NCBI GenBank assembly: GCA_036378155.1
Contig: DASUXA010000023.1
Span: 1 to 36,653 of the forward strand
Length of the DNA stretch: 36,653 nt
Direction: 5' to 3'
Origin: DASUXA01 sp036378155
GTDB lineage: Bacteria; Actinomycetota; Actinomycetes; Mycobacteriales; Micromonosporaceae
A program made the translations under genes and the position numbers. Shown piece by piece: positions 1-8,307 of the stretch (position 1 is its first letter; each line of letters opens with the position of its first letter). Below the pieces are notes generated by a model. That model was not told the origin of the DNA, ran no database searches, and saw only the letters and a program-made list of their open reading frames with translations.

Positions 1-918
1 GACTTCCAGGCCGGGCCGGTCCAGGCGACAACCTACGAGGACAAGGTGGTCGGCGTCCCGATCATCACCGAGCAGGAGGTCCTCTACTACCGCACGGACC
101 TGCTGAAGAAGGCCGGCTACACCAACCCGCCGAAGACCCTCGACGAGCTCAAGGAGGCCGCCGCCAAGGTGCAGGCCGCCAACCCGGGTGTCGCAGGCTT
201 CGTCGCCCGCACCGGCAAGTCCCCGGCGGTCACCCAGTTCTCGAGCTTCCTGTACAGCTACGGCGGCGACTGGGTGGACCAGAGCGGCAAGGCGTCGGTC
301 AACACCCCCGAGGCCAAGCAGGCCTACGCCCTCTACGGCAGCCTGATCAGGGACCACGGCCCGAAGAACGTCAGCACCGACATGGGCTGGCCCGAGGCGA
401 TGGCGATCTTCACCCAGGGCAAGGCGGCGTTCTACACCGAGGCGGACTCGCTGTACAAGAACGCCACCGACCCCGCCAAGTCGAAGGTGTCGGACAAGGT
501 GGGCTTCGCACCGTTCCCCGCCGGTCCCGCCGGCTCCAAGCCGTACAACGTCCCGTCCTGGGCGCTGGGCATCAACGCCGCCTCGAAGAACCAGGCGAAC
601 GCGTGGAAGTTCATCGAGTGGGCGACCAGCAAGCAGCAGACGCTGGCCCAGCAGAAGTCCGGGGTACCGGGCGCCCGCACGTCGGTCTGGAACGACCCGG
701 AGGGCACCTCGACGTACCCGAAGGACCTGGTCGACGCCATCGCGATCAGCACCAAGAACGGTGTGGGTCACGACCGGCCCCTGGTCGTGAAGGTCGCCCA
801 GGCACGCGAGATCGTCGGTCAGCCCATCGTGGACGCGATCTCGGGCAAGGACGCGGCCGCCTCGGCGGACGCCGCCAACTCCGCCTTCCAGAAGTTCCTG
901 GACGACGAGGCGAAGTAG
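1..918 (+). CDS. Sugar ABC transporter substrate-binding protein (C-terminal part, cut by window start)
   Basis: The reading frame is open from base 1, so the gene begins upstream; 305 residues are visible. It belongs to the family 1 (MalE/UgpB-like) extracellular solute-binding proteins: the visible part opens with a typical GVP segment followed by LYYRTDLLKKAGY, and later has a TQGKAAFYTEADS stretch and the WKFIEWATS region usual near the C-terminal lobe. The signal peptide or lipobox must lie outside the window. It would capture a carbohydrate or sugar acid outside the membrane and deliver it to the two permeases that follow. A perfect hairpin starts 9 bases after the stop codon. Neighbouring sugar-acid dehydratases suggest an aldonate, uronate or oligosaccharide ligand, but the sequence does not identify it. 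No ATPase is encoded here; a shared MsiK-type ATPase elsewhere is the usual actinobacterial solution. Confidence 0.93.
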   Translation, partial: DFQAGPVQATTYEDKVVGVPIITEQEVLYYRTDLLKKAGYTNPPKTLDELKEAAAKVQAANPGVAGFVARTGKSPAVTQFSSFLYSYGGDWVDQSGKASVNTPEAKQAYALYGSLIRDHGPKNVSTDMGWPEAMAIFTQGKAAFYTEADSLYKNATDPAKSKVSDKVGFAPFPAGPAGSKPYNVPSWALGINAASKNQANAWKFIEWATSKQQTLAQQKSGVPGARTSVWNDPEGTSTYPKDLVDAIAISTKNGVGHDRPLVVKVAQAREIVGQPIVDAISGKDAAASADAANSAFQKFLDDEAK

Positions 919-926
919 GACCTCGA

Positions 927-962
927 GGGCCGGTGGCGCAGCGGTCGCTGCGCCACCGGCCC
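927..962 (+). terminator. Perfect intercistronic hairpin between binding protein and permease
   Basis: Bases 927-943 are exactly complementary to 946-962, a 17-bp uninterrupted GC-rich stem with a 2-base centre (in practice about 15 bp with a 6-base loop). It starts 9 bases after the binding-protein stop and ends before the permease ribosome binding site. No T-run follows. Such structures between binding-protein and permease genes usually act as partial terminators or 3'-end stabilisers that keep binding-protein mRNA in excess. Confidence 0.85.
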
Positions 963-984
963 GACAGCCGAACCGGAGATGTCT

Positions 985-1926
985 ATGGCAGCCGTCACCG
1001 CACCCTCCAGACCGCGCGAGGCCCGTCCCACCCTCGCCGACACTCCCCGCTGGGCACAGTGGGCCGACGACCATCGCAAATGGCTGTTCGCCGCGCCCGC
1101 GATGATCTTCGTCGCCGCGTTGATCGTCATCCCGCTGGTGTGGACGGCGTACCTCAGCCTCACCGACGCCGAGGGATCGGTGCGCGCCGACTACGAGTTC
1201 GTCGGCGTGCGCAACTATCTGGACGTGCTGTCGGACACCGACCGGTTCTGGCCGGCGGTGCTGCGCACCGCCGTGTTCACCGGCGTGGCGCTGCTGTTCG
1301 AGGTCGTCCTCGGTATGGCGATCGCGCTGCTGCTGTGGCGACCGTTCCGGGGGCAGAAGTGGGTGCGCGTCGCGATCCTGATGCCGCTCGTCGCCACCCC
1401 GGTCGCGATCGGGATGATGTGGCGGCTCATCTTCGACCCCAACATCGGGCTGGCGAACCAGATGCTCGGCTGGATCGGTATCGGCCCGCAGCCGTGGCTC
1501 GCCGGACGCACGACCGCCCTGCCCACTACCATCTTCATCGACATCTGGCAGTGGACGCCGATGGTCGTGCTGATCCTGCTGGCAGGGCTGACCTCGCTGC
1601 CGTCTGAGCCGGACGAGGCGGCGCGGATCGACGGCGCGAGCACCTGGCAGCGGTTCCGGCACATCACCCTGCCGCTGATGGCGCCCACCATCACCGTCGC
1701 GATCCTGCTGCGCGGCATCGACGCGTTGAAGACGTTCGACATCCTGTACGCCACGAAGGGCAAGGGCGGCGGCTCGTTCCACGAGGTCGAGACGCTCAAC
1801 GTGTACGCGTACGGGCTGAGCTTCGACTACAACGAGTACGGCGTGTCCTCCGCGGTACTGATCATCTTCTTCCTGTTGATCATCGCTGCGATGTGGGCCC
1901 TGACCCGGCGGAAGGAGGCGCGCTGA
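985..1926 (+). CDS. Sugar ABC transporter permease, MalF/UgpA type
   Basis: Integral membrane permease of the binding-protein-dependent transport family, with a short cytoplasmic N-terminus, then about six hydrophobic segments. The first is around the WLFAAPAMIFVAALIVIPLV region. The EAA loop that contacts the ATPase is visible as EAARIDGASTWQRFRHITLP near residue 210. I chose ATG 985 because GGAG at 975-978 is 6 bases upstream of it; the other ATG (979) would sit directly on that site. It pairs with the next permease to form the translocation channel for the ligand delivered by the upstream binding protein. Its stop overlaps the next start by one base (TGATG), indicating translational coupling. 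Confidence 0.93.
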   Translation: MAAVTAPSRPREARPTLADTPRWAQWADDHRKWLFAAPAMIFVAALIVIPLVWTAYLSLTDAEGSVRADYEFVGVRNYLDVLSDTDRFWPAVLRTAVFTGVALLFEVVLGMAIALLLWRPFRGQKWVRVAILMPLVATPVAIGMMWRLIFDPNIGLANQMLGWIGIGPQPWLAGRTTALPTTIFIDIWQWTPMVVLILLAGLTSLPSEPDEAARIDGASTWQRFRHITLPLMAPTITVAILLRGIDALKTFDILYATKGKGGGSFHEVETLNVYAYGLSFDYNEYGVSSAVLIIFFLLIIAAMWALTRRKEAR

Positions 1927-2741
1927 TGAGGGCGGGCATGCCGTACCGGGTGTTCCGGGTGACGGCCCTGGCAGTCGTGGTGGTCGCGCTGCTCGCGCCG
2001 CTGCTGTGGATGATCGCGGCGTCGTTCAAGACCAACGTCGACATCTACGACACCGGCAAGCTGCTGGACTTCTCGCCCACCCTGGCGAACTACACCAAGG
2101 TGCTGCGCCAGGCGAACTACGTGCAGTTCATCGTCAACAGCCTCTGGGTGGCGTTCGCGGCGACCGTGCTGTCGCTGATCCTCGGGGTACCGGCGGCGTA
2201 CTCGATGAGCCGGTTCAACATGCGCAAGTCGGCGCTGGTGGTGCTGATGGCCCGGGTGATCCCCGGCGTGTCGCTGCTGGTGCCCTGGTACTACGTGTTC
2301 TCCAACCTGCGCATGGTCGGCGGGTACAGCGTGCTGATCCTCAGCCACATGTTCGTGGCGCTGCCGCTGGTCGTGTACATCATGATGGGCTACTTCGACA
2401 GCCTGCCCCTGGAACTGGAGGAATCCGCGCTGGTCGACGGGCTGACCCACATCGGCGCGTTCCGGCGCATCACGCTGCCGCTGTCCGCGCCCGGACTGGC
2501 GACGGCGGGCATCCTGTCGTTCATCTTCTCCTGGAACAACTTCATGTTCGCCCTGGTGCTGTCCGCCGCGGACACCAAGACCCTGCCGGTCGCGATCTTC
2601 GACTTCGTCGGGTACGCCAGCATCGACTGGGGCGGTCTGATGGCCGCCGCCACCGTGGTCACCCTGCCGATCATGCTGATCGCGCTGTTCGTCCAGAAGT
2701 ACGTCGTCTCCGGCCTGACCGCCGGCGCCACCAAGGGCTGA
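1926..2741 (+). CDS. Sugar ABC transporter permease, MalG/UgpE type
   Basis: Second permease of the importer, 271 residues, with six hydrophobic segments and an EAA loop near residue 162 (ELEESALVDGLTHIGAFRRI). That loop is degenerate at the EAA core, reading ESA, which is tolerated in MalG-type subunits. ATG 1926 is preferred over an upstream in-frame start at 1893 because it overlaps the preceding stop by one base and has a strong AAGGAGG-type site at about 1913-1919. The C-terminus (KYVVSGLTAGATKG) is the classical MalG-family tail. The gene is followed after only 10 bases by the galactonate dehydratase gene, so transport and catabolism are co-transcribed. Confidence 0.93.
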   Translation: MRAGMPYRVFRVTALAVVVVALLAPLLWMIAASFKTNVDIYDTGKLLDFSPTLANYTKVLRQANYVQFIVNSLWVAFAATVLSLILGVPAAYSMSRFNMRKSALVVLMARVIPGVSLLVPWYYVFSNLRMVGGYSVLILSHMFVALPLVVYIMMGYFDSLPLELEESALVDGLTHIGAFRRITLPLSAPGLATAGILSFIFSWNNFMFALVLSAADTKTLPVAIFDFVGYASIDWGGLMAAATVVTLPIMLIALFVQKYVVSGLTAGATKG

Positions 2742-2751
2742 GCACATCCCC

Positions 2752-3900
2752 ATGACGAAGATCGTTCGCGTCGAGACGTTCCTGGTACCGCCACGGTGGC
2801 TGTTCGTGCGGGTGGAGACCGAATCCGGCATCGTCGGGTGGGGCGAGGCGAGCTGCGAGGGCCGGTCGGAAACCGTGCGTACCGCCGTCGAACAGCTCGC
2901 CGAACTGCTCGTCGGTCGCGACGCGCTGCGCGTCGAGGACCACTGGCAGGTCATGACGAAAGGCTCGTTCTACCGCGGCGGACCGATCCTGGCCAGCGCC
3001 GTGGCCGGGCTGGACCAGGCGCTGTGGGACATCGCCGGCAAGCGGTACGGCGCGCCGGTGCACCAGTTGCTCGGCGGACCGGTGCGCGACCGGATCCGGG
3101 TGTACGGCTGGGTCGGCGGTGACGAGCCGGACGAGGTACGCGAACAGATCAGCGCCCGGATCGAGCAGGGACTGACCGCGGTGAAGATGAACGCGTCGGG
3201 TCGGATGAGCCCGGTCGCGTCGGTCGCCGAACTCGACGGAGTGGTACGCCGGGTCGCCGCCGCCCGCGAGGTGCTCGGCGAGCACCGCGACGTCGCCGTC
3301 GACTTCCACGGCAGGTTCACCCTCGCCACCGCCCGGCGGGTCGCGCCGCTGCTCGAACCGTACCGCCCGTTCTTCCTGGAAGAGCCGGTGGTGCCGGAGA
3401 ACTCGCACCTGATCGGCGCGTTCGTCCAGTCGACCACCACCCCGGTGTCCACCGGCGAGCGGCTGTACAGCCGGCAGGAGTTCCTGCCGGTCCTGCAGGC
3501 CGGTATCGCGGTCGCCCAGCCGGACCTGTCGCACGCGGGCGGGATCACCGAGGTCCGCAAGATCGCGGCGCTGGCCGAGGTGTACGACGCGCAACTGGCG
3601 CCGCACTGCCCGCTGGGGCCGATCGCGCTCGCCGCGTGCCTGCAGGTCGGCTTCGCCACGCCGAACTACCTGATCCAGGAGCAGAGCCTGGGCATCCACT
3701 ACAACACCGACGCCGACGTGCTCGACTACCTGCTGGACACCGCCCCGCTGCGCTGGGTCGACGGGTACATCGAACGGCTGACCGCGCCCGGTCTGGGCAT
3801 CGAGATCGACGAGGACGCGGTACGCGCGGCGGACAAGCGCGGCCACGCCTGGCGCTCTCCGATGTGGCGGCACCGCGACGGCTCGTACGCGGAATGGTGA
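2752..3900 (+). CDS. dgoD: D-galactonate dehydratase (enolase superfamily, MR subgroup)
   Basis: A 382-residue protein, the same length as E. coli DgoD and strikingly similar along its whole length, for example FYRGGPILASAVAGLDQALW, LSHAGGITEVRKIA, APHCPLGPIALAAC and the C-terminal WRSPMWRHRDGSYAEW. It should dehydrate D-galactonate to 2-keto-3-deoxy-D-galactonate. The magnesium ligands expected for the mandelate racemase group are present: D184 in VDFHG, E210 in FLEEP and E236 in TGERL. The general acid/base histidines are H186 and H285. The aldolase and kinase directly downstream complete a De Ley-Doudoroff-like route. The family is promiscuous between closely related aldonates, so the true substrate could be a galactonate relative. 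The stop overlaps the first possible aldolase start. Confidence 0.93.
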   Translation: MTKIVRVETFLVPPRWLFVRVETESGIVGWGEASCEGRSETVRTAVEQLAELLVGRDALRVEDHWQVMTKGSFYRGGPILASAVAGLDQALWDIAGKRYGAPVHQLLGGPVRDRIRVYGWVGGDEPDEVREQISARIEQGLTAVKMNASGRMSPVASVAELDGVVRRVAAAREVLGEHRDVAVDFHGRFTLATARRVAPLLEPYRPFFLEEPVVPENSHLIGAFVQSTTTPVSTGERLYSRQEFLPVLQAGIAVAQPDLSHAGGITEVRKIAALAEVYDAQLAPHCPLGPIALAACLQVGFATPNYLIQEQSLGIHYNTDADVLDYLLDTAPLRWVDGYIERLTAPGLGIEIDEDAVRAADKRGHAWRSPMWRHRDGSYAEW

Positions 3901-3905
3901 CCGCG

Positions 3906-4541
3906 ATGCCTGTCGACCTGGTCGCCGAACTCGCCGCCGCGCGCCTGCTCGCGGTGATCCGCGGTAGCGACACGTCCGCCGCGATCGCCGCCGGTACCGC
4001 CCTGCTCGCCGAAGGGGTGCGTGCCGTCGAGGTCGCCCTGACCACACCCGGCGCGCTGGACGCGGTCGCCGCGATCCGCGCCGCCGCGCCGCACGGCTCG
4101 CTGGTCGGCGCCGGTACCGTGCTGACCGGCGACGACGTGGCGGACGTCGTCGCGGCGGGCGCCCAGTTCGCGGTGACCCCGGCGGTCGCCGAGTCGGTGT
4201 CCGCGGCGGTCCGCCGGGATCTGCCGGTCCTCGCCGGGGCGCTCAGCCCGACCGAGGCGTACACCGCGCACCGGCTCGGGGCGGCGGCGATCAAACTGTT
4301 CCCCGCGTCGCTCGGCGGTCCCCGGTACCTGAAGGCGCTGCGGGACCCGTTCCCGGACCTGGCGTTCGTCGCGGTGGGCGGGGTGAGTCTCGCCGACGTG
4401 CCGGGGTACCTCGCCGCCGGGGCGATCGCGGTCGGCGTCGGCGGTCCGCTGATCGGCTCCGCCGCGTCCGACCCCGCCGACCTGGGCGGTCTGCGTGAGC
4501 GCGCGCGGGCGTACCTCGCCGCGGTGGCGGTGCCGAAGTGA
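3906..4541 (+). CDS. 2-dehydro-3-deoxy-6-phosphogluconate/galactonate aldolase
   Basis: Class I aldolase of the KDPG/KHG (Eda/DgoA) family, about 211 residues. It cleaves 2-keto-3-deoxy-6-phospho-sugar acids to pyruvate and glyceraldehyde-3-phosphate. The Schiff-base lysine is K130 in AAIKLFPA, the catalytic glutamate is E42 in AVEVALTTP, and the phosphate-binding glycine loops (GAGTVL, VGGVSL) are present. The start is uncertain: ATG 3894, GTG 3897 and ATG 3906 are all in frame; 3906 has GGTGA five bases upstream and gives the usual family length. The gene sits between the dehydratase and the kinase and overlaps the kinase start by 4 bases (GTGA). Sequence alone cannot decide between gluconate and galactonate stereochemistry; the adjacent dgoD favours KDPGal. 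Confidence 0.9.
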   Translation: MPVDLVAELAAARLLAVIRGSDTSAAIAAGTALLAEGVRAVEVALTTPGALDAVAAIRAAAPHGSLVGAGTVLTGDDVADVVAAGAQFAVTPAVAESVSAAVRRDLPVLAGALSPTEAYTAHRLGAAAIKLFPASLGGPRYLKALRDPFPDLAFVAVGGVSLADVPGYLAAGAIAVGVGGPLIGSAASDPADLGGLRERARAYLAAVAVPK

Positions 4542-5491
4542 GCGCCGTCGACGTGCTCACCTTCGGCGAGGCGTTGATTTCGCTGCGCTCGGCGGGGCCG
4601 CTCGCCGCCGGGGGAGCGCTGACCATGCACCTCGCCGGGGCGGAAACCAACGTCGCGATCGGCCTGGCGCGGCTGGGTCACCGGGTCGCCTGGGCGGGTC
4701 GGGTCAGCGGCGACGAACTCGGCGAGTTCGTGCTGCGCGGGCTGCGCGCCGAGGGCGTCGGTACCGGGCATGTGACGGTCGACGGCGAACACCCCGCCGG
4801 GCTGATGTTCCTGGAGCGGCGCACCGCCGACGTGACGCGGGTGCGGTACCACCGGGCGGGATCGGCGGGTTCGCTGCTGTGCGTCGACGACCTGCGTCCC
4901 GCGCTCGCCGCCGGCGCGCGCGTGCTGCACCTGACCGGTATCACCCCGGCGCTGTCCGAGCCGGCGCGGCAGGCGACGCTGTGGGCGGCGCGGACCGCGT
5001 CGGCGGCGGGCACCACCGTCTGTCTCGACGTCAACTACCGCGCCCGGCTCTGGTCCCGCGAGGCGGCGCGTGCGGCGCTGACCCCGCTGGCCGACCACGC
5101 CGACGTCGTGGTCGCCTCCGCCGACGAACTCGACCTGCTGAGCGATCCCACCCACGGCGAGCGGGAAGCCGCCGGCGCGCTGCTGCGCCGCGGGGTCGGC
5201 ACCGTGCTGGTCAAGCTGGGCGCCGCCGGCGCCCGCGCGCACACCCGCGACGGCGTGTGCCACGCCGGGGCGGCGAACGTCACCGCGGTCGACACCGTCG
5301 GCGCCGGGGACGCGTTCACCGCCGGGTACCTGTCCGGCGTGCTCGACGGGCTCGACCTCGCCGCCAGCCTGCGCCGCGCGGTCACCCTCGGCGCGTTCGC
5401 GGTGTCGACCGTGGGCGACTGGGAAGGGTTGCCGCGCCGCGAGGAACTGTCGCTTCTGGACGGGTACGAGGCCGGAAGCACCATCCGCTAG
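4538..5491 (+). CDS. kdgK: PfkB-family 2-keto-3-deoxygluconate/galactonate kinase
   Basis: A 317-residue ribokinase-fold sugar kinase. The N-terminal FGEALISLRS and GAETNVAIGLARLG segments and the C-terminal PfkB signature TVGAGDAFTAGYLSG, with catalytic base D258, are clear. The role is inferred from context: it should phosphorylate KDG or KDGal, made by the two flanking dehydratases, at O6 to give the substrate of the overlapping aldolase. GTG 4538 is chosen because the GTGA overlap with the aldolase stop implies coupling. A ribokinase or fructokinase activity is the alternative, but nothing nearby would use it. Note that E. coli DgoK belongs to a different kinase fold, so this operon uses KdgK-type chemistry for the same step. 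Confidence 0.88.
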   Translation: MSAVDVLTFGEALISLRSAGPLAAGGALTMHLAGAETNVAIGLARLGHRVAWAGRVSGDELGEFVLRGLRAEGVGTGHVTVDGEHPAGLMFLERRTADVTRVRYHRAGSAGSLLCVDDLRPALAAGARVLHLTGITPALSEPARQATLWAARTASAAGTTVCLDVNYRARLWSREAARAALTPLADHADVVVASADELDLLSDPTHGEREAAGALLRRGVGTVLVKLGAAGARAHTRDGVCHAGAANVTAVDTVGAGDAFTAGYLSGVLDGLDLAASLRRAVTLGAFAVSTVGDWEGLPRREELSLLDGYEAGSTIR

Positions 5492-5504
5492 AAAGGTACC
5501 GCCA

Positions 5505-6731
5505 GTGAAGATCGTCGCCGTCGACGTCGTCGTGTGCAGCCCCGACCGCAACTTCGTGACGTTGAAGATCACGACGGACGAGGGGATCACCGGGTTGGGC
5601 GACGGTACCCTCAACGGACGTGAACTCGCCGTCGCGGCATACCTGCGCGACCACGTGGCGCCGCTGCTGATCGACCGGGACCCGCACCGCATCGAGGACA
5701 CCTGGCAGTTCCTGTACCGCTCGGCGTACTGGCGGCGCGGACCGGTGACGATGGCCGCGATCGCCGCCGTGGACACCGCGTTGTGGGACATCAAGGCGAA
5801 GGCGGCCGGGATGCCGCTGTACCAGCTGCTGGGCGGCGCGTCGCGCACCGGGATCATGGCGTACGGTCACGCGTCGGGGCGGGACCTGCCGGAGTTGTTC
5901 GACTCGATCCGCGAGCACCTGGAAGCCGGGTACCGGGCGATCCGGGTGCAGACCTCGGTGCCCGGCATCACCGCGCTGTACGGGGTGGCCGCCCAGTCCA
6001 CCGACGGGCGGCGGTACGACTACGAGCCGGCGCGACGCACCCCGTTGCCCGCCGAGGAGGACTGGGACAGCCGTGCGTACCTGCGCCACCTGCCCGGCGT
6101 GTTCGAGGCGGTACGCAACGAGTTCGGTCCGGAACTGCCGCTGCTGCACGACGCGCACCACCGGTTGACGCCGATCGAGGCGGCTCGCCTGGGTCGGGCG
6201 CTGGAACCGTACGACCTGTTCTGGCTGGAGGACTGCACACCGGCGGAGAACCAGGAGGCGCTGCGGCTGGTCCGTCGGCACACCGTCACCCCGCTGGCGA
6301 TCGGCGAGGTGTTCAACACGGTGTGGGACTACCAGACGCTGATCCGCGAACAGCTCATCGACTACGTACGCTCGGCGGTCACCCACACCGGCGGCATCAC
6401 CGCCATGCGCAAACTGCTCGACTTCGCCGCCCAATACCAGATCAAGTCGGGTATCCACGGCCCGACCGACATCTCGCCGGTCGGCATGGCCGCCGCGCTG
6501 CACCTCGACCTCGCCGTCCACAACTTCGGCATCCAGGAGTACATGCGCCACGGCGCGCTCACCAACGAGGTGTTCCGGCAGTCGTTCACGTTCACCGACG
6601 GGTACCTGCACCCGGGCGAGGCGCCCGGACTGGGGGTCGACCTGGACGAACAGGCTGCCGGGAAGTTCCCCTACGTGCCGGCGTACCTGCCGTACAACCG
6701 GCTCAAGGACGGCACCGTCCACGACTGGTGA
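5505..6731 (+). CDS. manD: D-mannonate dehydratase, ManD/RspA type (enolase superfamily)
   Basis: A 408-residue enolase-superfamily protein with the hallmarks of the ManD/RspA group: TLNGRELAVAAYL, AYWRRGPVTMAAIAAVDTALWDIKAKAAGMPLYQLLGG cut by short variations, and the C-terminal NRLKDGTVHDW. Metal ligands by alignment with the family are D216 (HDAHH), E242 (WLEDC) and E268 (IGEVF), with H218 and H318 as acid/base candidates. Active members convert D-mannonate to 2-keto-3-deoxy-D-gluconate; some family members have very low or no activity. Location behind the kinase suggests a second feeder of KDG into the same pathway. An AAAGG ribosome site lies just upstream. The gene ends 10 bases before a convergent response regulator gene. 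Confidence 0.9.
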   Translation: MKIVAVDVVVCSPDRNFVTLKITTDEGITGLGDGTLNGRELAVAAYLRDHVAPLLIDRDPHRIEDTWQFLYRSAYWRRGPVTMAAIAAVDTALWDIKAKAAGMPLYQLLGGASRTGIMAYGHASGRDLPELFDSIREHLEAGYRAIRVQTSVPGITALYGVAAQSTDGRRYDYEPARRTPLPAEEDWDSRAYLRHLPGVFEAVRNEFGPELPLLHDAHHRLTPIEAARLGRALEPYDLFWLEDCTPAENQEALRLVRRHTVTPLAIGEVFNTVWDYQTLIREQLIDYVRSAVTHTGGITAMRKLLDFAAQYQIKSGIHGPTDISPVGMAAALHLDLAVHNFGIQEYMRHGALTNEVFRQSFTFTDGYLHPGEAPGLGVDLDEQAAGKFPYVPAYLPYNRLKDGTVHDW

Positions 6732-6741
6732 CCGCCGGGGT

Positions 6742-7401
6742 TCACAGCAGCCATTCCCCGGTCTCGCCGCTGACCAGTCCGTACCGGACGGCGACGGCGG
6801 CGGCTTCCAGCCGGGAGTGCGCCCGCAGCTTGGTCAGCACACTCTGGACGTACCCGCGGGCGGTGGACCAGGTCACCCCGGTTGCCCGCGCCAGCGCCTT
6901 GGTGTCCTTGCCGCGTACCAGGTGGCACAGAACTTCGCGTTCACGCCGGGTGAGGTCGCGGGCGAGCCGCTGCGCCTCCCGCGACGGACCCGTCGGGCGC
7001 GACCGGCCCGGCGTCGGGGCGGCGTCGTGCCCGGTGACGATTTCACCGGCGTACACCCGGTCCAGGGTCGCGCAGATGTCGGCGACCTGAGCACCCTTGT
7101 GCGCGACGCCCTGCGTGCCGGCGGCCAGCGCGTGGCGCACCAGGTTCGGGTCGGACTCGGCGGTCAGCAGCACGGTACGGGTCGCCGGCGCCGCCGCGCG
7201 CAGCTCCGGCAGCCGGCTGAGGATGTCTCCGTCCGGGAACCGGACGTCCAGCACGGCGACGTCGACCTGGTGGCGGGCGAGCGCGGCGAGCGCCTCGTCG
7301 GGGGAGTGCGTCACGGCGGGGACCTCGTACCCGGCGCTGCCGAGCACCGCCGCGAACGACTCGGCGAACACCGGGTGGTCGTCGCAGATCAGGATGCGCA
7401 C
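6742..7401 (-). CDS. NarL/FixJ-family response regulator (REC-LuxR HTH)
   Basis: A two-domain regulator of 219 residues. The receiver has the acidic pair D7-D8 (ICDDHP), the phospho-acceptor D52 (AVLDVRFPDGD), the switch threonine in VLLTAES and the conserved lysine in VAHKG. A LuxR/GerE helix-turn-helix (LTRREREVLCHLV to KLRAHSRLEAAAVAV) fills the C-terminus. A longer in-frame opening upstream is a shadow of the kinase gene; GTG 7401 begins exactly at the receiver fold (RILICDDHP). The start overlaps the end of the histidine kinase gene by 13 bases, so the two are translationally coupled and almost certainly a cognate pair. Targets are unknown; the nearest candidates are the convergent sugar-acid operon and the polysaccharide cluster beyond the second regulator. 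Confidence 0.92.
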   Translation of the reverse strand: MRILICDDHPVFAESFAAVLGSAGYEVPAVTHSPDEALAALARHQVDVAVLDVRFPDGDILSRLPELRAAAPATRTVLLTAESDPNLVRHALAAGTQGVAHKGAQVADICATLDRVYAGEIVTGHDAAPTPGRSRPTGPSREAQRLARDLTRREREVLCHLVRGKDTKALARATGVTWSTARGYVQSVLTKLRAHSRLEAAAVAVRYGLVSGETGEWLL

Positions 7402-8144
7402 GCCGGATCCTCTCCGAGCCGGGTCGCCGGGGACGGGTGCGCCGGGTCCGGCGGCGGTACCGCCGGCAGCAGCAGGCGCACCCGCGCGCCGCCGAGGTCG
7501 CTGCCGGTCGTGACGACGCCGCCGCCGTACTCGGCGACGATGTCCCGCACGATGCGCAGTCCGAGGTGGGCGAGACCGTGGGGACCGCGCCCGAAGCCGG
7601 GTCCGTCGTCGTCGACCTGCACGACCGCCCAACCGTCCGCGGTGCCGGCGCGCACCTGTACCCGCCCGCGCGGTCCGGCGGCGCGCAACGCGTTCTCCAG
7701 CACGTTGCGCAGCACCCGCCACAGCGCGAGCCGGTTGCCGCACGTCCAGGACTCGGCGGGTACGAAGTGGATCTCGGTCGGATGGGTCAGGCGCAGGGTC
7801 GCGACGACCTCGCCGACCAGGACGTCGACGCGCAGCGGCTCGACCGGCGTCGGCCACGGCGCCCCGCCGCCCGGTCGCGCGTCCTCGTACGCCTGCAGCA
7901 GTTCGGCGAGCCAGCGCGTCTCGCGCAGCAGCTGGCTGGCGCGGGTGCGGCTGGTCGCGCCGATGTCGTCGGCGGTGGCGAGCAGCGACGCGAGCAGGCC
8001 GATGGTGGCCAGTTCGTGGCGGATGTCGTGGCGCAGCCGGCGGTCCAGCCCGTCCGACCCGGCGTCGGGGGCGGTACGGTCGGGCCGCGCCCGCACCGGC
8101 TCCGGATCGTCCGACACCAGGGGCCCACCACGCTGGTCGCCCAT
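7389..8144 (-). CDS. Soluble histidine kinase (short HisKA-like plus HATPase)
   Basis: About 251 residues with no transmembrane segment and no recognisable sensor domain. The probable phospho-acceptor is H43 in RHDIRHELATIG (H39 is the alternative), followed by a dimerisation helix. The ATP-binding domain shows the N-box (NVLENALRA), the G1-box DDDGPGFG and a G2-like GLRIVRDIVAEYGG. The protein is therefore a cytosolic signalling kinase that must sense a soluble cue or a partner. GTG 8147 precedes ATG 8144 directly; either could start translation. A run of nine G bases (minus strand) lies 7-15 bases upstream of the ATG, where the ribosome binding site should be. It overlaps the downstream response regulator gene. 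Confidence 0.88.
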   Translation of the reverse strand: MGDQRGGPLVSDDPEPVRARPDRTAPDAGSDGLDRRLRHDIRHELATIGLLASLLATADDIGATSRTRASQLLRETRWLAELLQAYEDARPGGGAPWPTPVEPLRVDVLVGEVVATLRLTHPTEIHFVPAESWTCGNRLALWRVLRNVLENALRAAGPRGRVQVRAGTADGWAVVQVDDDGPGFGRGPHGLAHLGLRIVRDIVAEYGGGVVTTGSDLGGARVRLLLPAVPPPDPAHPSPATRLGEDPACAS

Positions 8145-8307
8145 CACGATCCCCCCCCCGCGTTCAGATCTCAGTGCAAGGCCCGGAAACCGAGCGCATA
8201 CGTTGAGTAAGCGTTCGGAGCGGTACGTAGCTCAGCATAGGGAGCGCTCGACGCAAACGCGGCAGAAAGCCCAAGCAGCCACGCCGCGTGGGGATCGCCC
8301 TGTCGGG

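Noticed and set aside
3545..5857. Antisense frame of 770 codons across the aldolase and kinase genes
   Set aside because: It crosses three well-supported sense genes and is Arg/Ala/Pro repetitive.
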